Origin: Hyphomicrobiales bacterium | GTDB lineage: Bacteria; Pseudomonadota; Alphaproteobacteria; Rhizobiales; Rhizobiaceae | Assembly: GCA_017305925.1 (NCBI GenBank) | Contig: JAFKJW010000057.1 | Coordinates: forward strand, 1-62,337 | DNA length: 62,337 nucleotides | Reading direction: 5' to 3' | In this document: positions 19,588-28,598 of the stretch, in pieces | Layout of the letters: the number at the start of each line of letters is the position of its first letter | Position numbering within the stretch: the stretch's first letter is position 1 | Notes under the pieces: generated by a model | What the model was told of the DNA's origin: nothing | The model's input: only the letters and a program-made list of their open reading frames with translations | Database searches by the model: none | Made by a program: the position numbers and the translations under genes

Positions 19588-19935
19588 ATGTCGGTCATTC
19601 TCTTCTACGCTCTGTTGATTGGCGGCCTTGGACTGATCGTGGCGCTTTGGCTCGGTCTGCTGATCGCGCCCATCGGGTTGATCGGATACCGGTTCGGGCC
19701 ACTTGCGGGCGTAGCCTTCGCGCTGCTGACGGCGGCTGTGCTGTGGCGAACGTTTCAGCCGCCTTACGGGGGCGTGCAGCTTGCCATCGCGCCGCCCGGA
19801 ATGCGGCCGATCGTCTACATTTCCGCAATGGTTTCACGGCCGCCGGTCGCCATGATCCTCGCGGGCATGGCGGTCTCGGTGTCGGGCTTCGTCCTGATTC
19901 TGCTGGACTGGCTGTGGCGGAAAGCCGCCAAATGA
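19588..19935 (+). CDS. Polytopic small membrane protein, unknown function
   Basis: 115 residues from the ATG at 19588 (27 bp after an alternative ATG at 19561); the chosen start begins the first hydrophobic segment and has GGGAC upstream. Three to four membrane segments: ILFYALLIGGLGLIVALWLG with LLIAPIGLIGY, then LAGVAFALLTAAVLW, and a last one ILAGMAVSVSGFVLILLDWLW. No known family is recognised. It is probably the last gene of the ubiE-coaBC block. Confidence 0.65.
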   Translation: MSVILFYALLIGGLGLIVALWLGLLIAPIGLIGYRFGPLAGVAFALLTAAVLWRTFQPPYGGVQLAIAPPGMRPIVYISAMVSRPPVAMILAGMAVSVSGFVLILLDWLWRKAAK

Positions 19936-20011
19936 CGGACCGGCTCCCGCGGCGCCGGACGATTCGTCGCCCGGCACCGTCACGCTACCCGTCCGCCCCG
20001 AAGAGCGGCCG

Positions 20012-21754
20012 TCAGTACCCGATGGCCGCGCCCGCGCCGGCGCGGCTGTCGATGGCGACGTAGTAGCGCGCGCCGCCGCCGGCCGCGATCTCCTTCAGGT
20101 TCCGGCCGCCGACGAGGATCCCGGCTGCCTCGCCCCAGATCGTCCAGTCCGGATCGATGCCGACCTGATAGCCCATGCCGGCGAGCAGCCGCAGCGTGTC
20201 GGGAGACAGCGCATGGGGCTCGATCAGGACCCGGTCCGGCAGCCATTGATGATGGACGCGCGGTGCGTCGATCGCTTCCTGCAGGTCCATGCCGTGGTCG
20301 ACCACGTTCATGATCGCTTCCAGCGTGATGGTGATGATGCGCGACCCGCCGGGGCTGCCGATCACCATGAAGGGCTGGCCGTCCTTCGAGACGATCGTCG
20401 GGCTCATCGACGACAGCGGCGACTTGCGCGGCTCGATCGCGTTCGCCTCGCCCTGCACCAATCCGTAGAGGTTCGGCACGCCGGGCTTCATCGTGAAGTC
20501 GTCCATCTCGTTGTTGAGCAGGATGCCGGTGCCTTCCGCGACCTTGCCGGTGCCGAAGGAGCCGTTCAGCGTATAGGTGACGGCCACCGCGTTGCCGTCC
20601 TTGTCGATGATCGAATAGTGGGTTGTCTCCTTCGATTCGCCGAAGCCCGCCGGCTTCAGATCCTCGCTCACGCCGGCCCGGTAGGGGTCGATGCGGGCGC
20701 GGATTTCCTCGGCATAGGCCTTGCTGGTCAGCTTGGTGACGGGATTTTCCACGAAGTCGGGGTCGCCCAGAGCCGTGTTCCTGTCCACGAAGGCATGCCG
20801 CATCGCCTCGACCATCAGCCGCGTCGTTTCCGCCGAGCCGTAGCCGAGGTAGGAGATGGGATAGCCCTCCAGCACGTTGAGGATCTCGCAGATGACGAGC
20901 CCGCCGGACGAGGGCGGCGGCGAGGACACGATGTCGTAGCCGCGATAGCTGCATTTCACCGGCTCCAGTTCGCGCACCTTGTATTGCTCGAAATCCTCCT
21001 TCGCGAGGATGCCGCCATTGGCCTGGCTGGCCTTGACGATCAGGTCGGCGATTTCTCCCTTGTAGAAGGCGTCGGCGCCTTTCTCCGAAATCGCCGTCAG
21101 CGACCTGGCCAGATCGGCCTGCATCAGTCTCGCGCCGAGTTCCAGCGGCTTGCCGTCGTTCAGGAATATCCTGGCGGCCGCCGGATCCTTGGCCAGCATG
21201 TCGTTGCCCTCGGCGAAGGCGGCGATGTCGCCCTGCTCCAGCGCAAAGCCTTCCGTGGCCAGCTTGATGGCCGGCGCCAGAAGGTCCTCGCGCTTCCTCG
21301 TCCCGTATTTCTCGCGGGCCATCTCGAAGCCGGCCACCGAGCCCGGCGTGCCCACGGCGAGATAGCCGTCCGTGCTGGCGCCGGGAACCGGATTGCCGTC
21401 CTTGTCGAGATACATGGTCTTGGTGGAGGCGAGCGGCGCCCGCTCGCGGAAGTCGAGGAAGGTCGAGGTCCCGTCCTTCAGGCGGATGGTCATGAAGCCG
21501 CCGCCGCCGAGATTGCCTGCGGTCGGATAGACGACCGCCAGCGCATAGCCGACGGCCACGGCGGCATCCACGGCGTTGCCGCCGTTCTTCAGCACGTCGA
21601 CGCCGACCTGCGAGGCCAGGTGCTGCGCGGTGACGACCATGCCGTTCTGGCCCTCGACCGGCGCCGGCGACGCGGCGAAGGCCTCGGGCGCCAGCGCGAC
21701 GCCGAATGTGACGGTGACGGCAAGGCTGAGCCGTCTCAGCTTGAACTGCAGCAT
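20012..21754 (-). CDS. ggt: Gamma-glutamyltransferase
   Basis: Periplasmic hydrolysis or transfer of gamma-glutamyl groups, mainly from glutathione. 580 residues, the full-length precursor. The signal peptide covers about residues 1-27 (cleaved after EAFA). Autocatalytic processing should occur before the Thr of TTHYSIIDKDGNAVAVTYTL; the glutamate-binding LSSMSPTIV and the GGSRII block (IGSPGGSRIITITLEAI) are present in the small subunit. RERAP in the large subunit gives the Arg that binds the gamma-glutamyl carboxylate. Transcribed alone on the minus strand. Confidence 0.95.
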   Translation of the reverse strand: MLQFKLRRLSLAVTVTFGVALAPEAFAASPAPVEGQNGMVVTAQHLASQVGVDVLKNGGNAVDAAVAVGYALAVVYPTAGNLGGGGFMTIRLKDGTSTFLDFRERAPLASTKTMYLDKDGNPVPGASTDGYLAVGTPGSVAGFEMAREKYGTRKREDLLAPAIKLATEGFALEQGDIAAFAEGNDMLAKDPAAARIFLNDGKPLELGARLMQADLARSLTAISEKGADAFYKGEIADLIVKASQANGGILAKEDFEQYKVRELEPVKCSYRGYDIVSSPPPSSGGLVICEILNVLEGYPISYLGYGSAETTRLMVEAMRHAFVDRNTALGDPDFVENPVTKLTSKAYAEEIRARIDPYRAGVSEDLKPAGFGESKETTHYSIIDKDGNAVAVTYTLNGSFGTGKVAEGTGILLNNEMDDFTMKPGVPNLYGLVQGEANAIEPRKSPLSSMSPTIVSKDGQPFMVIGSPGGSRIITITLEAIMNVVDHGMDLQEAIDAPRVHHQWLPDRVLIEPHALSPDTLRLLAGMGYQVGIDPDWTIWGEAAGILVGGRNLKEIAAGGGARYYVAIDSRAGAGAAIGY

Positions 21755-21892
21755 GTCCTCCTCCTTTTCTCCGTTCCGGGTTGGGGAACGGGGTCAGGAG
21801 AGCATTGGCGGGAAGCCGGGCAAATGCAAGGACAACTGTCGGACTCTCCGGCCGCTCCGGCTTCAGAACATCAGACAACGCTGAATGGAATT

Positions 21893-21908
21893 TGGTGCCA
21901 GAAGAGGA
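21893..21908 (-). repeat. Copy of the tRNA-Leu 3' end (possible att remnant)
   Basis: On the minus strand this reads TCCTCTTCTGGCACCA, identical to the last 17 nt of tRNA-Leu(CAG) at 23753-23769 apart from one missing G. It has the same orientation as the tRNA and lies about 1.86 kb beyond its 3' end. That is the geometry left when an element integrates into a tRNA 3' end. The match is short, so chance is not excluded. Confidence 0.45.
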
Positions 21909-22008
21909 TAAGGCGCAAATCGGAAAGACGCCCTAATTTTCATTGCATGATTTCCAAGCAACGCAAGTGCAGTGTATGGCGCGGTGTATTGCAAAAAAGC
22001 GGTAAGAT

Positions 22009-22043
22009 GGGGCGAGGTTCGAGTCCTTTTGTAGGCTCGAACC
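22009..22043 (+). repeat. tRNA T-arm-like fragment with inverted repeat
   Basis: GAGGTTCGAGTCCT at 22014-22027 equals the T-arm of tRNA-Leu apart from flanking bases, but lies on the opposite strand to the real gene. The words GGTTCGAG (22016-22023) and CTCGAACC (22036-22043) form a perfect 8-bp inverted repeat. It could be a decayed tRNA piece or an attachment-site arm. Confidence 0.35.
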
Positions 22044-22067
22044 ATGGCTTGCAGAGGCACCCAAAAA

Positions 22068-22307
22068 TCAAGCAGGCGGTGGCTTTCGCCTTTTGTGTCC
22101 CCCGGCCAATTGGGATTTCGCCACGCGATCTTCCTCTTCCTTCGCAACACGCAAAGCGCGTAGCCGAGCCGTTTTCTCCGCAGTTTTCCTTGCGGCGGCT
22201 GCATCTTCCTTCTGGACTTGCTGCCATGCGTTCTCGCGACGCGTCGCGGCCTCGGCGCGAGACAGGGATGCTGCCATGCGTTCTTCCGGTGTCTTCTTGT
22301 CGGTCAT
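22068..22307 (-). CDS. Small charged protein following rpsU, unknown function
   Basis: 79 residues, very rich in Lys, Arg, Glu and Ala and predicted almost entirely helical (RAEAATRRENAWQQ, VQKEDAAAARKTAEKTARLR). The start lies 1 bp after the rpsU stop, so it is probably translated from the same mRNA. No domain is recognised; the composition suggests an RNA- or ribosome-associated helix, which is only inference. Confidence 0.6.
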   Translation of the reverse strand: MTDKKTPEERMAASLSRAEAATRRENAWQQVQKEDAAAARKTAEKTARLRALRVAKEEEDRVAKSQLAGGHKRRKPPPA

Positions 22308-22308
22308 A

Positions 22309-22578
22309 TCATGCCGCTCTGTTCGCGCTGCCGGGGGCGGGTCGCGTCACTGAAGGCTTCTTTCGAGCGGATGGCAACAGACCTTCGCGCTGAGCCTGCT
22401 TGCGTGCCATTTTGCGGGTACGCCGGATAGCTTCCGACTTTTCACGCGCCCTGCGCTCGGATGGCTTTTCATATGCCTTGCGGCGTTTAAGTTCCCGGAA
22501 CACGCCTTCCTTCTGGAGCATTCTTTTCAGAACGCGCATCGCCTGATCAATATTGTTGTCGCGCACAAGAACCTGCAT
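22309..22578 (-). CDS. rpsU: 30S ribosomal protein bS21
   Basis: Small-subunit protein that helps base-pairing of mRNA with the 16S 3' end during initiation. 89 residues, longer than the 71 of E. coli, with an alphaproteobacterial basic tail. It begins [20 protein letters not shown], and the central block is [25 protein letters not shown] lies 7 nt upstream. Only 15 bp separate the start from a strong terminator after cspA, so no separate promoter is obvious. Many rhizobia have more than one S21 copy, so this may be a secondary one. Confidence 0.93.
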   Translation of the reverse strand: MQVLVRDNNIDQAMRVLKRMLQKEGVFRELKRRKAYEKPSERRAREKSEAIRRTRKMARKQAQREGLLPSARKKPSVTRPAPGSANRAA

Positions 22579-22593
22579 CTGAAAACTCCTATG

Positions 22594-22623
22594 AAAAACG
22601 AAGGGGTCGGATTAACCGACCCC
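22594..22623 (-). terminator. Strong intrinsic terminator between cspA and rpsU
   Basis: Minus strand: GGGGTCGG (22623-22616), a 5-nt loop, CCGACCCC (22610-22603), then TTCGTTTTT. It stands 60 bp after the cspA stop and 15 bp before the rpsU start, leaving hardly any room for an independent rpsU promoter downstream of it. Confidence 0.85.
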
Positions 22624-22682
22624 ACAACTGCTTCATGGCTGCCAGGATATCCGTGGTCAGCGAAACAAAGCAGATATCCGGC

Positions 22683-22892
22683 TCACGCCTCGGACAGATT
22701 GACGGCAGCGCTCTTGCCGTTGCGGCGGTCCATCTCGACCTCGAAATTGACTTTCTGACCTTCGCGCAGCGTAGTCATTCCAGAGCGTTCGACGGCAGAG
22801 ATGTGAACAAAAACATCCTGCTCGCCGCCGTCCGGCTGGATGAAGCCGAAGCCTTTGGTGGTGTTGAAAAACTTTACAGTGCCGAGGGTCAT
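22683..22892 (-). CDS. cspA: Cold-shock domain protein (CspA family)
   Basis: 69-residue single cold-shock domain, binding single-stranded RNA/DNA and acting as RNA chaperone. RNP1 is KGFGFIQ and RNP2 is VFVHIS, both intact. The start at 22892 gives [18 protein letters not shown], the canonical beginning, with AAGGAAA upstream; the longer reading is the 5' leader. Followed by a terminator and rpsU. CspA proteins can melt RNA hairpins, which is relevant to that terminator. Confidence 0.95.
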   Translation of the reverse strand: MTLGTVKFFNTTKGFGFIQPDGGEQDVFVHISAVERSGMTTLREGQKVNFEVEMDRRNGKSAAVNLSEA

Positions 22893-23200
22893 GACAATTT
22901 CCTTTTGGATCGACAGGCTGAAATACGCCCCTGTAAGGGCGTGGCTGACATCGATTTTGGAGGAAGCAGTCGGAGCATGCTTGCGCACACAGTGAAATGG
23001 CGCTGAAGCGCGAAAACACAAAGTTCAAACAAGATCGATCTGCGTTACATAGGCGACGGTATCAATTATTGCAAGCCGCCCGCATTTTCAGGAGAGACGG
23101 TACGAGGCTGATGTGTGTGCTCACCACGGCATTCAGCCTGCTAAAAGCTGATAGTAATTGCGGTAGGCAAGACGGCAGCGCCGCTTGTGCTTTGCAGCTG
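22893..23200 (-). promoter_or_regulatory. Long upstream/leader region of cspA
   Basis: 308 bp without a convincing gene upstream of cspA. A hairpin ACGCCC/GGGCGT (22925-22930 and 22937-22942) lies about 33 bp before the start codon and would be in the mRNA leader. Long structured leaders are common in cold-shock mRNAs. No promoter hexamers could be assigned with confidence. Confidence 0.4.
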
Positions 23201-23440
23201 TCAGCCGCGTTCATATGATCTTGTCATCTGGTCGCTGTTTTGCTCGCTTCCGTCGTCCTGCCGGTTCAGTGTGACGACGCAGCGGATTAGGCGGTTCCAA
23301 TCCGGACCGTGTTCGATAATCAAATGAAGGTCCGAAATCTCTTCGAAGTAATGATCAACCGATTCCAGACCTTCGTCGGTTCGGTATTCGATCACGGCTC
23401 TCCATCGCTTATCGCCGTGAAGTATCACCACGTTGCTCAT
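23201..23440 (-). CDS. Hypothetical 79-residue protein
   Basis: Starts MSNVVILHGDKRWRAVIEYR, followed by a well-formed mixed alpha/beta pattern (VDHYFEEISDLHLIIEHGPD, WNRLIRCVVTLNR) and a polar tail. It looks like a real small soluble protein, but no family is recognised. It is transcribed toward cspA with its own upstream gap, in the segment bounded by tRNA-Leu and the tRNA-like remnant. Confidence 0.55.
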   Translation of the reverse strand: MSNVVILHGDKRWRAVIEYRTDEGLESVDHYFEEISDLHLIIEHGPDWNRLIRCVVTLNRQDDGSEQNSDQMTRSYERG

Positions 23441-23752
23441 TGCTGACGGCTCCAGTCTCCCGAGCGCATGAGAGCACCATCCATCATACCCAGCAAGCGA
23501 TCAGTCCGCTGCCCGCTCGCATGCACTATAGGGGCACGTCCAAATTCCGGAGCCCGGCAACAGCGCCGAAACGGACGGCCTGCGGCCGACTTGGCTTTTG
23601 GCGTCCTGGAATGCCTCGACCCTAGAGCGCCATTATGTGAGTCGGCACCCACATGGTTTTCCAGCCTCTTCTATGGCGCGGGTGTATGGCGCGCCGCCGG
23701 AAAATCCCTTGAAAACCAATGCGGCTAGGAAAACCAATAGCTTGGAAGCGAA
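23441..23752. other. Gene-poor region next to tRNA-Leu 3' end
   Basis: About 310 bp in which short open frames exist on both strands but none has a convincing start or protein-like composition. It contains GTGTATGGCGCG near 23683, a 12-mer also found near 21973 at the other side of the segment. Nothing else is recognised. Confidence 0.4.
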
Positions 23753-23837
23753 TGGTGCCCAGAAGAGGACTCGAACCTCCACTCCTTGCGGAACACGGAC
23801 CTGAACCGTGCGCGTCTACCAATTCCGCCATCTGGGC
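23753..23837 (-). tRNA. tRNA-Leu(CAG)
   Basis: Minus strand: the acceptor stem GCCCAGA pairs with TCTGGGC, discriminator A and encoded CCA (23755-23753). The anticodon stem-loop ACGG-TTCAGGT-CCGT gives anticodon CAG. There is a long variable arm (class II) and T-arm GAGGTTCGAGTCCTC. The structure is complete. Confidence 0.95.
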
Positions 23838-23966
23838 AGTGGGCGCCGATGTAAGGGTGCGGCGCGGCGCTGTCAACACGGTGAAGGCCCGGAATTTCAG
23901 TTTGATGCTGCCGTGCCCGTTCGGAAGCGCCTGCCGGGTGGCTGCCGCGCACCGGGCGGCTTGCCG

Positions 23967-24584
23967 TCAGCCCAGCACCTCCTTGGAGGCCACGGTGGAA
24001 TCGGCGTTCAGCCGGTAGACGATCGGAACGCCGGTGCCGAGCTCCAGCTTGACGATTTCCTCGCCCGTCATGCCGTCCAGCGCCATGATGAGCGCGCGCA
24101 GCGAGTTGCCGTGCGCCGCGACGAGGACCGTGCCGCCGCGCAGCACATGCGGCTGCATCTCGTGCATGTAGTAGGGCCACACCCGGGCGCCGGTGTCGCG
24201 CAGGCTCTCGCCGCCCGGCGGCTGGATGTCGTAGGAGCGGCGCCAGATATGCACCTGCTCCTCGCCCCATTTCTTGCGCGCATCGTCCTTGTTGAGCCCG
24301 GAAAGGTCGCCATAGTCGCGCTCGTTGAGCGCCTGGTTCCTGACGGTCTCCAGCTCCGGCTGGCCGACCGCGTCCAGAATGAACTGGCAGGTCTTCTGCG
24401 CGCGCTGCAGCGCCGAGGTGAAGGCGATGTCGAATTTGAGGCCGCGGTCCCTCAGCTTCTCGCCGGCTGCCTTGGCCTCGGCTCCGCCCTGCGCGGTCAG
24501 GCCGACGTCGCGCCAGCCGGTGAAAAGGTTCTTGAGGTTCCATTCGCTCTGCCCGTGGCGGACGAGCACGAGAGTACCGGACAT
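23967..24584 (-). CDS. gpmA: 2,3-bisphosphoglycerate-dependent phosphoglycerate mutase
   Basis: Interconverts 3- and 2-phosphoglycerate in glycolysis/gluconeogenesis. 205 residues, the short dPGM form typical of Alphaproteobacteria. The phosphohistidine motif is [18 protein letters not shown], the active-site Glu is in [10 protein letters not shown], and the second His is in [11 protein letters not shown]. It precedes tRNA-Leu on the same strand and lies about 95 bp after dapB. Confidence 0.95.
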   Translation of the reverse strand: MSGTLVLVRHGQSEWNLKNLFTGWRDVGLTAQGGAEAKAAGEKLRDRGLKFDIAFTSALQRAQKTCQFILDAVGQPELETVRNQALNERDYGDLSGLNKDDARKKWGEEQVHIWRRSYDIQPPGGESLRDTGARVWPYYMHEMQPHVLRGGTVLVAAHGNSLRALIMALDGMTGEEIVKLELGTGVPIVYRLNADSTVASKEVLG

Positions 24585-24679
24585 TGGCGGCTCCTGCTTC
24601 AGCTTCCAGTTTCATCCCGAGCGGCGGCGCCTGTTCGCAATCGCGCCGACCGCCCATCTCTTCGGTCGTGCGGCGGGCT

Positions 24680-25489
24680 TCAGAACCCCAGCACGTCGCG
24701 CATGGAGTAGAGGCCGGGCTTGCGTCCGCGGCCCCAAAGTGCTGCCTTGATCGCGCCGCTGGCGAAGAGCGAGCGGTCTTCCGCGTGATGGGACAGCACC
24801 AGCCTCTCGCCGGCGCCGGCCAGGACGACCGAGTGCTCGCCGATGACCGATCCGCCGCGCAGCGTCGCGAAGCCGATCGCGCCCTGCGGCCGTGGCCCGG
24901 TCACGCCGTCGCGCTGCCGGACGCTCTTCTCCTCCAGCGCGATCTGCCGTCCGGCGGCGGCCGCCTTGCCGAGCAGCAGCGCCGTGCCGGAAGGCGCGTC
25001 GATCTTGTGCCTGTGATGCATCTCCAGCACCTCGATGTCGAAATCCTCGGGCGCCAGCGCGCGGGCGGCCTGCTCGACCAGCGCGGCCAGCAGGTTGACG
25101 CCGAGGCTCATATTGCCGGACTTGACGATGGTCGCATGGCGCGCCGCGGTCTGGATGCGCGCATCGTCCTCGGCCGTGCATCCGGTCGTGCCGATCACAT
25201 GCACGATGCGCGCCTGCGCGGCGTAGCCGGCGAATTCCACGGTGGCGGCCGGCACGGTGAAGTCGAGCACGCCGTCCGCCCTGGCGAAGACCGGCAGGGG
25301 ATCGTCCGAGATCGCCACGCCGAGCCGTCCGACTCCGGCCAGTTCGCCGGCATCCGTGCCGATCTCGCCGGCGCCGCGGCGCTCCACCGCACCGGCGAGC
25401 CTGACGCCGGGCGTATCGTGGATGGCGCGGATGAGCGTGCGGCCCATCCGCCCGGCCGCGCCCACCACCACCAGTCCCATGTCGCTCAT
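24680..25489 (-). CDS. dapB: 4-hydroxy-tetrahydrodipicolinate reductase
   Basis: NAD(P)H-dependent step of lysine/diaminopimelate synthesis. 269 residues. The nucleotide motif [14 protein letters not shown] is at the N-terminus, the active-site block is [15 protein letters not shown], and [15 protein letters not shown] is near the C-terminus. The start at 25489 (MSDMGLVVV) overlaps the stop of the ABC exporter gene as ATGA; a second ATG lies at 25480. gpmA follows on the same strand, as in several rhizobia. Confidence 0.95.
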   Translation of the reverse strand: MSDMGLVVVGAAGRMGRTLIRAIHDTPGVRLAGAVERRGAGEIGTDAGELAGVGRLGVAISDDPLPVFARADGVLDFTVPAATVEFAGYAAQARIVHVIGTTGCTAEDDARIQTAARHATIVKSGNMSLGVNLLAALVEQAARALAPEDFDIEVLEMHHRHKIDAPSGTALLLGKAAAAGRQIALEEKSVRQRDGVTGPRPQGAIGFATLRGGSVIGEHSVVLAGAGERLVLSHHAEDRSLFASGAIKAALWGRGRKPGLYSMRDVLGF

Positions 25490-27351
25490 GCGCTTCCTCC
25501 CGCGCGTGCCCGCTTGCCGCGCTGCGGCGTCGGCTCGATGTCGTCGACGAGCTCCAGCCCGCGTTCGTTCTGCGCCCGGTGGAAGCGGGCATAGACGCCG
25601 CCCGGGTCGGCAAGCAGCGTCCGGTGGGTCCCGCGCTCGACGACGCGGCCGTGGTCGAGCACCACGATCTGATCCGCGTTCACGACGGTCGAAAGCCGGT
25701 GGGCGATGACCAGCGTGGTCCTGTCGCGCATGATCTCCGCCAGAGCGACCTGGAGGCGGGCCTCCGATTCGTTGTCGAGCGCCGAGGTCGCCTCGTCGAG
25801 CAGCAGGATCGGCGCGTCGCGGACGATGGCGCGCGCGATCGACAGCCGCTGGCGCTGGCCGCCCGAAAGGGTGGCGCCGTTCTCGCCCACCAGCGTGTCG
25901 TAGCCCTGCGGCTGCGCGCGGATGAAGGCGTCGGCCTGCGCCTGCATGGCGGCCCGCTCGATCTCCGCATCGGTAGCGCCGGGGCGGCCGTAGCGGATGT
26001 TGTCGCGGATCGTGCCTTCGAAGAGGTAGGGCTGCTGCGACACATAGGCGATCGACTGCCGCAGCGACTGCTTCGTGACGCCGGCGATGTCCTGCCCGTC
26101 GATCTCGATGCGACCGCTGTCGACGTCGTGGAAGCGTTGCAGCAGCGCCACCAGCGTGGATTTGCCGGCGCCGGACGCGCCGACGATGGCCGTGGTCGAT
26201 CCGGAAGGCACCGTGAAGCTCAACTGGTCGAGCACCGGCTGTCCCGGCACGTAGGAGAAGGTAACGTGGTCGAAGCGGATGGTGGCCTCGGTCACGGAAA
26301 GCGGCTGCGCGTCGGGGCGGTCGTGCTGGTGCGGCTTGATGTCGAGGATCTCGTAGATCATGCGCGCGTTCACCAGCGAGCGCTCCAGGCCGACCTGAAG
26401 GCGGGCGAGCCGCCGCGCCGGATCGTAGGCGAGCAGCAGCGCCGTGATGAACGACATCACGTTGCCGGGCGGCTCCTGCGCATAGGCCGCGCGGTATCCC
26501 GCATAGGCGATGACGCCGGCGATGGCGAAGCCGGCCAGCACGTCGGAGATCGGGCTCACCCGCTCGGACACGCGGGCGATCTTGTTGGCGCGCGCCTCCG
26601 CTTCCGTGACGAGCGTGTCGATCTTGCCCGCGAGCTGCTCCTCCATGGTGAAGGCCTTGACGATGGAGATGCCCTGCGTCGCCTCCTGCATGGCGCCGAT
26701 CAGGCGCGCGTTCACCTCGACCGATTCGCGCGTCGCGCGCCGCAGCCGCCGCATCAGCGAACTGATCACCAGCGCCAGCGGCGGCCCGATGACGAGGGCG
26801 AAGCTGGACAGAAGCGGATCCTGGACGATCATGATGACGATCAGCGCGATCAGCGAGACCAGGTCGCGCGCCACCGAGGTGAGCGTGGTGCTGAGCAGGT
26901 CGCGCACGCCGGTGACGTTCTCGTTGATGCGCGCGGCGAGCCGCCCGGAACGGGTTTCGGCGAAGTAGCCGACGCCGAGCTTCATCAGGTGGTCGAAGAT
27001 GCGGCGCTGGTAGCGCGCCACCATGCCGTTGCCGATTTTGGCGAGCGTCACCGCCTGCCCGTAGGAGGCGAGCCCGCGTATGGCGAAGGCGGCGAAGATC
27101 GATCCGCATACCGGCAGCAGCAGGTCGTGGCGCTGCCGGAAGAAAAGCTCGTCGATCACGTCGCGCATGATCCAGGCGCTGAAGGCGGTCGTGGCCGCGA
27201 CGGCGAGCAGGCAGACGGTGGCGAAGATATATTGTCCCACATAGTCGCGTCCGCCGTCGACGACGATGCGGCGGATCGTGGCGATCACCTCGCCGGTATC
27301 GGCGCCCTTGCGCGCCTCTCTCCTTGTCCGATTCGACGTCTCGTCTTCCAT
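25486..27351 (-). CDS. MsbA-like ABC exporter (fused TMD-NBD)
   Basis: 621 residues from the ATG at 27351 ([15 protein letters not shown]). The six-helix membrane domain (about residues 35-330) is followed by one ABC domain with Walker [11 protein letters not shown]-loop [16 protein letters not shown], signature [14 protein letters not shown], Walker [13 protein letters not shown] and H-loop IAHRLST: all catalytic elements intact. It should work as a homodimeric lipid or drug exporter; lipid A-type cargo is a guess from family resemblance. It contrasts with the degenerate ABC protein at 40433-43150. Translationally coupled to dapB. Confidence 0.9.
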   Translation of the reverse strand: MEDETSNRTRREARKGADTGEVIATIRRIVVDGGRDYVGQYIFATVCLLAVAATTAFSAWIMRDVIDELFFRQRHDLLLPVCGSIFAAFAIRGLASYGQAVTLAKIGNGMVARYQRRIFDHLMKLGVGYFAETRSGRLAARINENVTGVRDLLSTTLTSVARDLVSLIALIVIMIVQDPLLSSFALVIGPPLALVISSLMRRLRRATRESVEVNARLIGAMQEATQGISIVKAFTMEEQLAGKIDTLVTEAEARANKIARVSERVSPISDVLAGFAIAGVIAYAGYRAAYAQEPPGNVMSFITALLLAYDPARRLARLQVGLERSLVNARMIYEILDIKPHQHDRPDAQPLSVTEATIRFDHVTFSYVPGQPVLDQLSFTVPSGSTTAIVGASGAGKSTLVALLQRFHDVDSGRIEIDGQDIAGVTKQSLRQSIAYVSQQPYLFEGTIRDNIRYGRPGATDAEIERAAMQAQADAFIRAQPQGYDTLVGENGATLSGGQRQRLSIARAIVRDAPILLLDEATSALDNESEARLQVALAEIMRDRTTLVIAHRLSTVVNADQIVVLDHGRVVERGTHRTLLADPGGVYARFHRAQNERGLELVDDIEPTPQRGKRARAGGSA

Positions 27352-27482
27352 GCCCGGCCGCTCTCTGCCGCGTTCTCTTATCGTCAACGGCCGGCTTTGC
27401 CTACGCTTTTGCGAGGGAACGGTAACAGGATGCAACCTTTCGTGATCGTTGTGGCGCGAATGCCATGGTGGCCACGGGAGGC

Positions 27483-28508
27483 TCAGGGTTGCCAGCGGCG
27501 CCCTTGCGTCGACACGCCGAACCGTTCCGGCGCCTGCGCGAAGGCGGCGAGACCGGCGAGCGCGGCGAGCGGATGGACGATGACGTAGACCGGCATCTGG
27601 CGCATCAGCGCGCTGTGCGGCGCCTTGTCCTCGAATGCCGCGCGGAATCCGCCGGCCTTCAGCGCGGGCACGATTCTCTGGGCGATGCCGCCGGTGAGGT
27701 AGACGCCGCCCTGGCTCATGAACACCAGGGCTAGGTCGCCCGCCGTCCGCCCCAGGCAGGTGACGAAGAGCTCGAGCGCCTCACAGGCCATCCGGTCCGT
27801 CTTCGCCAGCGCGGCCGCGGTGATCTCTGCCGGCGTGGTGAAGAAGGCCGGCGCGCCGTCGGCGATCGCGATGGCACGGTAGATGTTGACCAGCCCCCGC
27901 CCCGACAGCATCTGCTCGCCCGAGACGCGTCCCTCCAGCGGCTCGATGTGCGGGAATACCTGGAAATCGCGCGGCGTGCGGGGGCCGATGTCCATATGGC
28001 CGCCTTCTCCCGGAACGGGCAGCCACCGCCCGCGGAAATAGAGGAGGCCGGCGACGCCGAGGCCGGTTCCCGGCCCCAGGACGACGCGCGGGGCTTCCGG
28101 CTCGGGCGCTCCGCCGCCGATCTTTTCCAGGTGCTCAGGCCCGAGCGCCACGACGGCAAGCGCCTGGGCCTCGAAATCGTTGAGCACGACCACATCCTCC
28201 AGGCCAAGCGTGGCACCCATGCCCCTCGGCCTGACGACCCACGGGCAGTTCGTCAGGGCGATCTCGTCGCTCTCCACCGGCCCGGCGACCGCGATGACCG
28301 CAGATTTCGGCCGCAGCGCGCTGCCGTCATGGACGACGGCCCGGATCGCCTCGTCGATCGTCGCGTAGTTCGCGGTCTGGACGGTCGGGAAGATGACCGG
28401 ATCGGACGCCGCGTCGTTGACGACCGCGAAACGCGCATTGGTGCCGCCGATATCGGCGATCAGGATCGGGAAGGCGAGCCGTTCGTCCAGCGCAGCGTCT
28501 TTCGTCAT
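27483..28508 (-). CDS. glk: Glucokinase
   Basis: ATP-dependent phosphorylation of glucose to glucose-6-phosphate. 341 residues from the ATG at 28508, which has GGAGGGG upstream. The phosphate-1 motif is [18 protein letters not shown], the glucose-binding block [11 protein letters not shown], and [12 protein letters not shown] with the EGGHMDIGP region also present. Late residues [15 protein letters not shown] match the adenosine motif. It stands alone between the exporter and mepA. Confidence 0.94.
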   Translation of the reverse strand: MTKDAALDERLAFPILIADIGGTNARFAVVNDAASDPVIFPTVQTANYATIDEAIRAVVHDGSALRPKSAVIAVAGPVESDEIALTNCPWVVRPRGMGATLGLEDVVVLNDFEAQALAVVALGPEHLEKIGGGAPEPEAPRVVLGPGTGLGVAGLLYFRGRWLPVPGEGGHMDIGPRTPRDFQVFPHIEPLEGRVSGEQMLSGRGLVNIYRAIAIADGAPAFFTTPAEITAAALAKTDRMACEALELFVTCLGRTAGDLALVFMSQGGVYLTGGIAQRIVPALKAGGFRAAFEDKAPHSALMRQMPVYVIVHPLAALAGLAAFAQAPERFGVSTQGRRWQP

Positions 28509-28598
28509 GCTCCCCTCCGGCACCATGGTCCGGCACGCCACAGCGCCGCCGATGGCCGGTCTTCTTATTGGAGATGAGGGCCGCGTGAAAGGCCCACC

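Larger units (their letters stand above)
21755..22067. other. Intergenic region upstream of ggt with tRNA-like fragments
   Basis: No convincing gene. It contains the ggt ribosome site (AGGAGGA just upstream of 21754 on the minus strand) and a stretch of lower GC around 21880-22010. It also holds two pieces resembling parts of tRNA-Leu, listed separately at 21893 and 22009. Confidence 0.5.

Noticed and set aside
21863-22204. Minus-strand frame of 113 codons upstream of ggt
   Set aside because: Its KRTRTS stretch is the translation of a T-arm-like sequence; no family resemblance and atypical composition.
20213-22393. A 726-codon open frame on the plus strand over ggt
   Set aside because: Opposite a complete gamma-glutamyltransferase and then runs through tRNA-like and ribosomal-protein sequence; no domain is seen.
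23437-23804. Small frames next to tRNA-Leu
   Set aside because: Short, overlapping on both strands, partly inside the tRNA, no ribosome site or protein-like pattern.
25486-27351. MsbA-like exporter as part of the unusual ABC finding
   Set aside because: All its ATPase motifs are canonical and it sits in a housekeeping context with dapB; included only as contrast.
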